Of a DNA stretch of 64,000 bases, positions 28,205 to 35,475 are shown in pieces (within the stretch, counting starts at the first letter, position 1; each line of letters begins with the position of its first letter). The stretch covers positions 1-64,000 of the forward strand of contig JADCGR010000054.1 of NCBI GenBank assembly GCA_020248905.1, given 5' to 3'. Made by a program: the position numbers and the translations under genes. Under the pieces are notes generated by a model, which was not told where the DNA came from, ran no database searches, and was given only the letters and a program-made list of their open reading frames with translations. The DNA comes from Curvibacter sp. (lineage in GTDB: Bacteria; Pseudomonadota; Gammaproteobacteria; Burkholderiales; Burkholderiaceae_C).

Positions 28205-31200
28205 ATGACGGTTTTTAACCAAGAACATCTGCAGCAATTTCGCTTCAGGGAGCTGTTTGTCAATGATCTGGGGTGGGACCTTCCCGCCCAGCAGCAGCCA
28301 TTCAGCGTCGAAGTGGCGGATGTGGTTTGGGTGCTGCAAGTCGTTGCCCATAAACGCGGCGTGCAAGTGCTGCATTGCCTGCCCGGCGAAGACGGGCGCC
28401 TGCCTGACTACGCCACGCGCCAGAACATCGAGCGCAAGATCACACCGGATGTTCGCGAGCATCTGATTGTCTTCACCGATGCAGCCCAGACCACGCAGAT
28501 CTGGCAATGGGTTTCCCGGCAGTCCGGCAAGACCGCGCAGTACCGTGAGGTTCATTTCCGCAAGGGAGAAACACCCGAACTCCTAGCCCAGAAGCTGAGC
28601 CGCTTGCACTTCGCCCTAGACGAAGAAGAACTTCTGACCGTGCTGGGCGTGACCCAACGCTTGGACGATGCGGCACCGCGCGAGAAGGTCACCAAGAAGT
28701 TCTACAACGAGTTCGAAAAACAGCGCAAGGCTTTTGCGGCGTTCATCGACGGCATCCCAGGCGACAGCGAAGACCAGCGCTGGTACACGGCCGTGGTGAT
28801 TGACCGCCTCATGTTCCTGTGGTTCCTGCAGGAGAAAGGCTTCCTGGACGGCCAACGCAATTACCTGCAACTCCGGCTGGAAGCCCATCTGGCGGCCGGT
28901 CTTCCCCAGAGCTTCTACAAGCGGTTTCTGTCACCCTTGTTTTTCCGGGGGTTTGCACAGGAGCGCACCCCAGAGATCCAGGCGGCCATTGCCGCCGAGT
29001 TCGGCAACGTGCCCTACCTGAACGGCGGCTTGTTTGCGCAGCATGAACTGGAGCAACAGTACGGGGAAGCGCTCGACATTGCCGACGCTGCCTTCCAGAA
29101 GCTGTTTGCCTTCTTCGATGAGTGGGAATGGCATCTGGACGAGCGCCCGCTCAAGAGCGGCAAAGAGATCAACCCCGACGTGTTGGGCTACATCTTCGAG
29201 AAGTTCGTCAACCAGAAGCAGATGGGGGCGTACTACACCAAGGAAGACATCACCGAGTACATCGGCAAGAACACCATCATTCCCTGCCTGCTGAGCAAGG
29301 TGCGCGCCGAGCATCCGGGCGCTTTCGATGCGCTGGCCTGGCCGCTGCTGCAGCAAAGCGGCGACGCTTACATCTACCCCGCCATGCTCAAGGGAGTGGA
29401 CGCGCCCTATCCGACAGAGATCGCCAACGGGCTGGACACCTCTGCCCCTGACTTGCTGGAACGCCGCAAGCCCTGGAACCGGCGCGCCGATGACGCAGTG
29501 AGCTTGCCCACAGAAATCTGGCGCGAGACCATCGCCCGCCACCAGCGCACGCGCGAGCTTCGCGCCAAGATTGCTGCCGGCCAGTTGCGTGACGCGGGGG
29601 ACCTCATCACCTGGAACCTGAACATCCGCCAGTTTGCGCAAGACCTGATCGAGCGCTGCACGGATGTGGCCCTGCTCAAGAGCTTCTGGTTCAACCTGGC
29701 CGGGCGCCTGCCGCGCCAAAGCAACGAACACTTCCGCCACGGCCTGAGCGTGTTGGACCCGACCTGTGGCTCCGGCGCCTTCCTGTTTGCCGCGCTTAAC
29801 ATCCTCCAGCCGCTGTATGACGCCACCTTGCGCACCCTGCAAGCCGTGCGCACGGATGCCCTGATCACGGGCGAGACCAGCCGGCCGGAAAAGTGGGCCG
29901 AGGTGGACGATATCCTCAACCGCTTCAACGCCGCGGGTAGCGAGCACGCGCAAGACTACGCCGTCATCAAGCACATCATCGTCCACAACCTGTATGGCGT
30001 GGACATTGAAAAGCAGGCGACGGAAATTGCCAAGCTGCGCCTGTTCCTGAAATTGGTGGCGCTGCTGGAACCCGGCGACGAGATCGAGCCGCTACCGGAT
30101 ATCGACTTCAACATCCGCCATGGCAACACCCTGGTGGGCTATGCCACAGCCAACGAAACTGAACAGGCTGTCAAGGGCGCCACCCAGGGCAACCTGTTCA
30201 GCGACGCATGGGAAGACATACGCATTCGCCTGACGGCGGTGGAACAGCAGTACAACAACTTTCAGATCCAGCAGGTTCGGCACCACGGCCATGTGTCAGC
30301 GGCAGACAAACAGGCCCTTACGGAAACGCTGCATGACCTGGAGGAGATGCTGAACTACCACCTGGCGCGTGACTATGGTGTTAACACTACCAAGACCAAG
30401 GATTACGAGGCCTGGAAGGCAAGCCATCAGCCGTTTCATTGGTATGTCGATTTCTATCCTCTGATGGTCGCCGGCGGTTTTGATGTCGCCATTGGCAATC
30501 CTCCCTATGTTCAGCTTTCTGAAATTAAGGACTACGGCGTTTCTCGATATCAATGTGCAAGTTGCGGAAACCTATATGCGGTCATGCTAGAAAGGGCCGT
30601 GGCGTTGAAGCAGGCTAGCGGTAGAACCGGCTTTATCGTTCCGGTTTCAGCAATCTCAACTGACGGCTATTCATCTCTGCAAAATGTCTATTCGAAGGAT
30701 TCGACTCATGTGAGTTGCTTCGATGATCGACCGTCAAGACTATTTGACGGTCTTGAGCATATCCGTCTCATTGTCATCTTTTCCCAACGAGCCGCTCTGC
30801 CAAAGATGCATACGACTCGATATTACAAGTGGACGGCGGAGGAGCGCGCCTACTTGTTTGACAAGCTCGCCTACTTTGATGCACCCGCTTCACCAATTCC
30901 GAATTCGATCCCGAAGATAGGCGACAACATCGAGTCCGTTCTCTTGAGCAAGATCGGAAGTGCTGGCAAGCCAGTTGCTTTGCACACTGCGCGTGGTGGT
31001 GATCATTTTTTGAACTATTCACGAAAAGTCGGCTATTTCCTGCAGGTGTTAGATTTTGAACCCGTGGTTTTGAGCGGTGATGGATCGCGGCGCCCCCCTA
31101 GCGAATTCAAGACGATTTTCTTCGGGACCAAGACCGAAGCGCGCGCCGCATTAGCCATTCTGAACAGCTCTCTTTTTTACTGGTACATCACACTGCTTTC

Positions 31201-31528
31201 GGATTGTCGACACCTGAACAAGCGCGAAATTGAGTCCTTCCCAATTTCATCCAATCTTCTTTCAGCAAACGCCTCACCACTCGTTGACATGGCTGTCCGC
31301 GCGTTAATGGATGGATTAGATGCGCAATCCGAGCACCGTGTGATGAAGTTCCGTCATGACCAGCTCACGGTGCAATGCCTTCTTCCCAAAAAGTCATGGG
31401 AAGAAATCCAGCGTATAGATGAGCTGATTGCTGACGCATTCAAGTTTTCGGCAGCGGAGGCGGACTACATCGCCAACTACGACATCAAGTATCGTATTGG
31501 CGCCGAAATGGAAGACTCGGATGATTGA
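28205..31528 (+). CDS. Eco57I/DrmMI-type adenine-specific DNA methyltransferase
   Basis: The 1107-residue protein has a helical N-terminal region of about 480 residues, then N6-adenine methyltransferase motifs: SAM motif I VLDPTCGSGAFLFAAL near 515 and catalytic NPPY near 765. A C-terminal target-recognition region follows. This is the gamma-type layout shared by type IIG enzymes, PglX and DrmMI. I see no clear PD-(D/E)xK nuclease motif, so it may only modify DNA. GC drops from about 63% to about 46% from roughly 30440 onward, matching the recognition region and suggesting exchange of specificity. The ATG at 28205 is the first; a TTG twelve bases earlier is possible. The 3' end overlaps the next gene by eight bases. 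Confidence 0.88.
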   Translation: MTVFNQEHLQQFRFRELFVNDLGWDLPAQQQPFSVEVADVVWVLQVVAHKRGVQVLHCLPGEDGRLPDYATRQNIERKITPDVREHLIVFTDAAQTTQIWQWVSRQSGKTAQYREVHFRKGETPELLAQKLSRLHFALDEEELLTVLGVTQRLDDAAPREKVTKKFYNEFEKQRKAFAAFIDGIPGDSEDQRWYTAVVIDRLMFLWFLQEKGFLDGQRNYLQLRLEAHLAAGLPQSFYKRFLSPLFFRGFAQERTPEIQAAIAAEFGNVPYLNGGLFAQHELEQQYGEALDIADAAFQKLFAFFDEWEWHLDERPLKSGKEINPDVLGYIFEKFVNQKQMGAYYTKEDITEYIGKNTIIPCLLSKVRAEHPGAFDALAWPLLQQSGDAYIYPAMLKGVDAPYPTEIANGLDTSAPDLLERRKPWNRRADDAVSLPTEIWRETIARHQRTRELRAKIAAGQLRDAGDLITWNLNIRQFAQDLIERCTDVALLKSFWFNLAGRLPRQSNEHFRHGLSVLDPTCGSGAFLFAALNILQPLYDATLRTLQAVRTDALITGETSRPEKWAEVDDILNRFNAAGSEHAQDYAVIKHIIVHNLYGVDIEKQATEIAKLRLFLKLVALLEPGDEIEPLPDIDFNIRHGNTLVGYATANETEQAVKGATQGNLFSDAWEDIRIRLTAVEQQYNNFQIQQVRHHGHVSAADKQALTETLHDLEEMLNYHLARDYGVNTTKTKDYEAWKASHQPFHWYVDFYPLMVAGGFDVAIGNPPYVQLSEIKDYGVSRYQCASCGNLYAVMLERAVALKQASGRTGFIVPVSAISTDGYSSLQNVYSKDSTHVSCFDDRPSRLFDGLEHIRLIVIFSQRAALPKMHTTRYYKWTAEERAYLFDKLAYFDAPASPIPNSIPKIGDNIESVLLSKIGSAGKPVALHTARGGDHFLNYSRKVGYFLQVLDFEPVVLSGDGSRRPPSEFKTIFFGTKTEARAALAILNSSLFYWYITLLSDCRHLNKREIESFPISSNLLSANASPLVDMAVRALMDGLDAQSEHRVMKFRHDQLTVQCLLPKKSWEEIQRIDELIADAFKFSAAEADYIANYDIKYRIGAEMEDSDD

Positions 31529-33044
31529 CCTAAGTCTTGCGCAAGCTTCGTCTCGCATTGCTACCCTGCTGGGGGCACAAGAGAGTCGATCACTCGACTT
31601 CAAGCGTATCGGCAGCAAGCATGGACGTCTGATTGAAACCATTTGCGCCTTCGCCAATTCGGACGGCGGGGTGTTGGCACTCGGCATCGGCGACGCCAAG
31701 GATTTGAAACCCGGCGCAAAACCCGAGAGTCGCCTGTTCGGCATCGAAGAAAACCCCGAAGCGTTTGACGACTTTCGCCGCCAGGTCATGAACCGCTTCA
31801 CGCCGGCGATTGAGCGGCTGCACTGGCTGCGCCTGCCTTGCACCTTGCACAACGGCCAAGCCGGGCATGTCGTGCTGCTACGGGTGGAGAAGAGTGAGCA
31901 GGTTCACTCGGTAGTGGGCAACGGTACGTGGACGCGCATGGATGCGAGCAACCGTGAGCTGGCAGCAGCCGAGATAGCCGACCTGACCTACCAGCGCGGC
32001 GTGAAAAGTGCCGAGACCCTGCCCATGCCGGTAGCGCTGGATTTGCTGAACACGGACGCGTGGCGCAGCTATTGCGGCACACGGGGCTTGGCTGATATGG
32101 ACTTGGCGGTGCGCTTGCCCCGGTTGGGCTTGGCGGTGCCTGGTAAGGGTGGTTTGCAGCCGCTGCTGGCCGCGGTGCTGCTGTTTGCAGACGAGCCTGG
32201 CGCCTTGCTGGCCGGGCAAGGCATGCGAGCGGATATCCGCGTGTTCCATTACAAGGGCAAAGCAGTGTTGCGCAGCGAGGTGCCCAACTTGCTGTTGCCA
32301 CCCAAGACCATCAGTGGCCCGGCGGTGGAGCAGATTGCCAAGGCGCAGGCCTATGTGCTGGAACGCCTGGCCGTGGGCCTGACGATGGAGGGCTCGGGCT
32401 TCAAGACGCGCTATCGCTACCCTGAGCGTGTGATCAAAGAGGCCATTACCAATGCGGTGGTGCACCGGGATTACCGCTTGAATCGCGACATCCACATCCG
32501 CATTTTTGATGACCGTGTGGAGGTGGAAAGCCCGGGGCGGCTGCCGGGCAATTTGACGCCGGCCACCATCGAGAAGGCACGTTCAGTGCCCCGCAACAGT
32601 TTGCTGGCGCAACATTTGCGGGAGTTTCCCAACCCGCCCAATGTGGACGCGGGCGAGGGCGTGCCCATGATGTTTGCGCAGATGTCCCAGGCCAATTTGT
32701 ACGAGCCGCTGTACCGCGAGCAACTGGAGGCGGCCGTGCCCACCCTGGTCGTGACCTTGCTGAATGAAGAGCGTCCGCCGCTGTGGGTGCAGGTGAGCGA
32801 CTGGATAGACCGCAACGGCCCCATAGCCAACAGCAAGCTGCGTGAAATCTCGGGGCTGGACACATTGGCCGCCTCGAAGCAGCTACGGCAGTGGGTGGTG
32901 CAAGGGGTTTTGGTGGCATTGCCCGCGGCGTCTCGCCAGCTAGCCAGCTACACCAAGCCGGAGTTGGCTGGCTTGATGGACTTGACGCATTCATTATCTT
33001 TTGGCTTGGATAATGAAAACGGAAACGGGGAAAAACCTTTATAA
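31521..33044 (+). CDS. AlbA_2 (Schlafen-type) plus GHKL ATPase protein
   Basis: The 507-residue protein has an N-terminal AlbA_2/Schlafen-like domain (about 15-130) with ESRSLDFKR and FANSDGGVLALGIGD. In the middle is a GHKL ATPase of the HATPase_c_4 type, with the N-box EAITNAVVHRDY near 310 and the segment RVEVESPGRLPGNL. The C-terminus looks like a winged helix (about 425-475). Proteins of this build are annotated as putative transcriptional regulators or RecG-like ATP-binding proteins, and several sit in defence islands. Its start lies inside the methyltransferase gene (overlap 31521-31528), so production is coupled. A role as sensor or regulator of the cassette is inference. Confidence 0.82.
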   Translation: MIDLSLAQASSRIATLLGAQESRSLDFKRIGSKHGRLIETICAFANSDGGVLALGIGDAKDLKPGAKPESRLFGIEENPEAFDDFRRQVMNRFTPAIERLHWLRLPCTLHNGQAGHVVLLRVEKSEQVHSVVGNGTWTRMDASNRELAAAEIADLTYQRGVKSAETLPMPVALDLLNTDAWRSYCGTRGLADMDLAVRLPRLGLAVPGKGGLQPLLAAVLLFADEPGALLAGQGMRADIRVFHYKGKAVLRSEVPNLLLPPKTISGPAVEQIAKAQAYVLERLAVGLTMEGSGFKTRYRYPERVIKEAITNAVVHRDYRLNRDIHIRIFDDRVEVESPGRLPGNLTPATIEKARSVPRNSLLAQHLREFPNPPNVDAGEGVPMMFAQMSQANLYEPLYREQLEAAVPTLVVTLLNEERPPLWVQVSDWIDRNGPIANSKLREISGLDTLAASKQLRQWVVQGVLVALPAASRQLASYTKPELAGLMDLTHSLSFGLDNENGNGEKPL

Positions 33045-33101
33045 ATCAATGGGTTGCGCCCTCGCTCATTATCCGGGGAAAGTCGGATGGGTGAGCTCCA
33101 G

Positions 33102-33120
33102 GGTAGACGCCCTGTCTACC
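33102..33120. repeat. Inverted repeat upstream of SLOG-like gene
   Basis: A perfect 7-bp inverted repeat, GGTAGAC-GCCCT-GTCTACC, lies in the 122-base gap between the AlbA_2 gene and the DprA/SLOG-like gene, 47 bases before the latter's ATG. It has no T-tract, so an operator or mRNA hairpin is likelier than a terminator. It is the only gap of this size inside the four-gene cassette. Confidence 0.45.
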
Positions 33121-33166
33121 TTGGGTGGCATGACCCAGGGAGGGGTTGAATGGGGGTAAGTCCTTG

Positions 33167-33673
33167 ATGTCTGCACTGTGGCATCTACAGGGGCGGGAGC
33201 TTCTGACGGGGCGTGGCGCGCGTGCGCTGCTGGACCTTGAGCTGACGGCCTTCTTTGCTTCCCGGCAATGCCCCGGCACGGCCATTCGTGCGGCGATGGA
33301 CTGGGCTTTGCAGCAGGCAAGTGCCAAGCGCGCCATCATCAGCGGCTTTCACTCTCCGCTGGAGCAATCTGTATTAACCGTGTTAATGGCGGCAGGCAGC
33401 CCCACCGTGGTGGTGCTGGCCCGCCCCGTGCAAGACGCCAAGCTGCCGCCAGAGTGGCACGACCCATTGGCGCATAGGCGTATGGCGGTGATAAGCGGCG
33501 TGGACAAAGCCGACCGCCTGACGCAGCAATCAGCAACTGAACGCAATGCTCTGGTGGTGCGACTGGCCCACAGCGTTGTGGTGGCGCATGCCAGCCCGAC
33601 AGGCTCTTTGGCTGCGCAGATGGCGCAGTGGCGGCAAGAAGGGCGACGGGTGGCGCAGCTTGTTGCGCCTTAG
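33167..33673 (+). CDS. Short DprA/SLOG-like Rossmann protein
   Basis: The 168-residue protein resembles the nucleotide-binding core of DprA/Smf and LOG proteins, the SLOG superfamily. It has AIISGFHSPLEQSVLTVL (a Gly-rich turn followed by a helix), a strand reading SPTVVVLARPVQ, the motif LPPEWHDPLAHRRMAVIS, and a distal RNALVVRLAHSVVVAHAS. It lacks the SAM and winged-helix parts of true DprA, so transformation is not its likely job. SLOG proteins in conflict systems are thought to sense or make nucleotide signals. The ATG at 33167 was chosen because conserved sequence starts there. It closes the cassette. Confidence 0.7.
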   Translation: MSALWHLQGRELLTGRGARALLDLELTAFFASRQCPGTAIRAAMDWALQQASAKRAIISGFHSPLEQSVLTVLMAAGSPTVVVLARPVQDAKLPPEWHDPLAHRRMAVISGVDKADRLTQQSATERNALVVRLAHSVVVAHASPTGSLAAQMAQWRQEGRRVAQLVAP

Positions 33674-33788
33674 CGGCCGACCGAAAGCGACGACTGGGGG
33701 TGCGACTCTTTATCTTTGAGGCCAGAAAATGAACCCCTACCTCCTAAAAAATCTTTCTGGGTCAATTAGTTAGGCCACAGGCCATTAT

Positions 33789-34619
33789 CTAGACCTGTAT
33801 ATTCACACAGTCCACCAGGGCCTCCAAAGCACTCCCCACCTCGGTTTCCACCTTGATGCCCAGCAGGGAATCCGCCCGCGTGCGCCCGCGATTCACCGCC
33901 ACCACCGGCTTGCCCGCCGCCACCGCCTCTTCCACAAAGCGGTAACCTGAATACACCATCAGCGAGGAGCCGGCCACAAGCACGGCATCGGCCTGCGCCA
34001 GCGCCTCGCGCACCGCCGCCACACGCTCGCGCGGCACGTTCTCGCCGAAGAACACCACGTCGGGCTTGAGCATGCCACCGCAGGCCGAGCAGGCCGGCAC
34101 GTCGAAGCCCGCGAAGTCCCGGCCCTCCAGATCGGCGTCGCCATCGGCCAGGCTGCGTGCGTCCAGCGCCAGCCAGGCCGGGTTGCGCGCTGTCAGTTCC
34201 TCCTGCAGCGCGCGGCGCGGTGTACGTGCACCGCAGCCCAGGCAACACACGGTGTCGATACGGCCATGCAGGTCCACCACCTTGGCGCTGCCGGCGGCCT
34301 GGTGCAGGCCGTCGACGTTCTGCGTGACCAGCAGGTTGATACGCCCCGCGCGCTCCAGCTGCGCGAGGGCATGGTGCGCGGCCGCGGGTTGCGCATGCGC
34401 CATGGTGCGCCAGCCCAGCATGCTGCGCGCCCAGTAGCGCTTGCGCGCCACCGCGTCGCCCGTGAAGACGTGAAAGCGCATGGGCTCGCGCTGTTTCCAG
34501 GCGCCGTTCTCGTCGCGGTAGTCGGGAATGCCGGCGGCGGTGCTGCAGCCGGCGCCGGTGATGACGAGCAGGCGCGGATGCTGGTGGACGAAGTCAATCA
34601 GAGGCTGCAGATTAGCCAT
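33789..34619 (-). CDS. NAD-dependent protein deacylase (SIR2 family)
   Basis: The 276-residue sirtuin has every hallmark: [16 protein letters not shown] (NAD and flexible loop), [12 protein letters not shown], the catalytic His in DLHGR, two zinc pairs (CLGCG and CSACGG), and VVFFGENVP. The R-x-Y-W helix and the linker resemble class II (SIRT4-like) enzymes, which include lipoamidases and deacylases. It is convergent with the defence cassette, 115 bases beyond its last gene. As it is full-length with no extra effector domain, a housekeeping role is likelier than Thoeris-type NADase defence. Confidence 0.92.
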   Translation of the reverse strand: MANLQPLIDFVHQHPRLLVITGAGCSTAAGIPDYRDENGAWKQREPMRFHVFTGDAVARKRYWARSMLGWRTMAHAQPAAAHHALAQLERAGRINLLVTQNVDGLHQAAGSAKVVDLHGRIDTVCCLGCGARTPRRALQEELTARNPAWLALDARSLADGDADLEGRDFAGFDVPACSACGGMLKPDVVFFGENVPRERVAAVREALAQADAVLVAGSSLMVYSGYRFVEEAVAAGKPVVAVNRGRTRADSLLGIKVETEVGSALEALVDCVNIQV

Positions 34620-34683
34620 GTGCGGATTGTGCGGGCACGGGCAAGGCTGCGCTGACAGGGGGATTTGCCCTGGGGCCTAAATT

Positions 34684-34702
34684 GTCTTACCATTCGTCTT
34701 AC
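34684..34702 (+). promoter_or_regulatory. Candidate operator of the vapBC-like pair
   Basis: Two exact copies of GTCTTAC (34684-34690 and 34696-34702) stand 12 bp apart just upstream of the ribosome site AGGAG (34706-34710) of the antitoxin gene. AbrB/MazE-type antitoxins commonly bind repeats over their own promoter, so autoregulation through this site is plausible. The spacing is slightly over one helical turn. Confidence 0.4.
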
Positions 34703-34718
34703 TTCAGGAGCTTGCGTT

Positions 34719-34979
34719 ATGGAAACCGTCACACTGTCGAGCAAGGGCCAGTTGGTCATTCCCAAAGAGGTGCGGCGTAGCGCCAAGCTGCAAACGGGCG
34801 ACCAGTTCTCCGTCAGCTACGTGGAGGGAGAAATCCGCCTGCGGCCCCTGCCCGCACCGGGCGTCACCTCGCTGGACGCAGTGGCCGGCTGTCTGGCCAA
34901 GTCTGGCCGCAAGCGCATGAGCGAGGAACAGACGCAGGCAGCCATCAAGGCGCGGCTCAAGACCCGCAACGCCGCATGA
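34719..34979 (+). CDS. AbrB/MazE-type antitoxin (VapB-like)
   Basis: The 86-residue protein starts with a swapped-hairpin AbrB domain (METVTLSSKGQLVIPKEVRR, then GDQFSVSYVEGEIRLRPL). A flexible C-terminal tail rich in Lys/Arg/Ala would wrap the toxin. AGGAG eight bases upstream fixes the start. It overlaps the PIN-domain gene by ATGA, the usual antitoxin-first order. It most likely neutralises the downstream RNase and represses the operon. Confidence 0.85.
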   Translation: METVTLSSKGQLVIPKEVRRSAKLQTGDQFSVSYVEGEIRLRPLPAPGVTSLDAVAGCLAKSGRKRMSEEQTQAAIKARLKTRNAA

Positions 34980-35368
34980 TCGTGCTGGACACCAACCTCC
35001 TGGCGCGTCTGCTACTGCGCGATGATGCGCGCCAGTACGGCCGCGCCCGCGACTTGCTGGCACAGGAGCGCGACTACACCGCGCCCGTCACGGTGATGCA
35101 GGAGCTGGTCTGGGTGCTGGAAGTCAATGATTGCACCCGCGAGGAGATCGCGCACGGCTTGGAGCTGCTGCTGGGTCTGCCTAACTTCAAACCCCAGCAG
35201 CCCGAGGCCCTGCGTCAGGCACTGACCTGGTACGCCCAGGGACTGGACTTCGCAGATGCCTTGCATTTGGCGCTGAGCCAGGGCTGCGAAGGCTTGCTTA
35301 CTTTCGACAAGGCGTTTGCCCGGCAGTCCGTCAAGTTGAAAGCCTTGCCCCCGGTACGTGCCGTGTAG
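34976..35368 (+). CDS. PIN-domain RNase toxin (VapC-like)
   Basis: The 130-residue PIN protein carries the first acidic residue in MIVLDTNLLARLLLRDD, Glu in VMQELVWVLE, Asp in LDFADALHLALS and Asp in LTFDKAFAR, a complete metal-binding set. VapC toxins cut tRNA or rRNA; the target here is unknown. Translation is coupled to the antitoxin gene by a four-base overlap. A strong hairpin terminator follows about 20 bases after the stop. Confidence 0.87.
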   Translation: MIVLDTNLLARLLLRDDARQYGRARDLLAQERDYTAPVTVMQELVWVLEVNDCTREEIAHGLELLLGLPNFKPQQPEALRQALTWYAQGLDFADALHLALSQGCEGLLTFDKAFARQSVKLKALPPVRAV

Positions 35369-35386
35369 GCAACACGCGCTCCATAG

Positions 35387-35413
35387 AAAACGGCGCCCGT
35401 GGGCGCCGTTTTT
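35387..35413. terminator. Bidirectional intrinsic terminator
   Basis: A perfect 12-bp stem (AAAACGGCGCCC-GT-GGGCGCCGTTTT) is flanked by an A-run on the left and a T-run on the right, so it can end both the vapBC-like transcript (plus strand) and any read-through from malate synthase (minus strand). Confidence 0.85.
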
Positions 35414-35421
35414 GCTACGAC

Positions 35422-35469
35422 CCTTCGCCGCTTCGACAGGCTCAGGACAGGCCGGGCTCAGGGCGAAGG
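35422..35469. repeat. REP-like inverted repeat
   Basis: Arms CCTTCGCC and GGCGAAGG bracket a 32-base centre containing CTTCGACAGGCTCAGGAC, followed by a partial copy GGCTCAGG. Sequences of the form 'TTCGACAGGCTCAGGGCGAA' are dispersed between genes in many Burkholderiales genomes, to my knowledge. This copy sits between the vapBC terminator and the 3' end of glcB. Confidence 0.5.
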
Positions 35470-35475
35470 TGAGGG

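Noticed and set aside
24782-33673. A complete DISARM or BREX system
   Set aside because: No DUF1998 (DrmB), no DrmA-type helicase, no PglZ or BrxC-like ATPase in the region. Only the methylase-helicase pair resembles them.
33167-33673. True DprA competence protein
   Set aside because: Only 168 residues, lacking the SAM and winged-helix domains and the canonical DprA core text. SLOG-like is the safer call.
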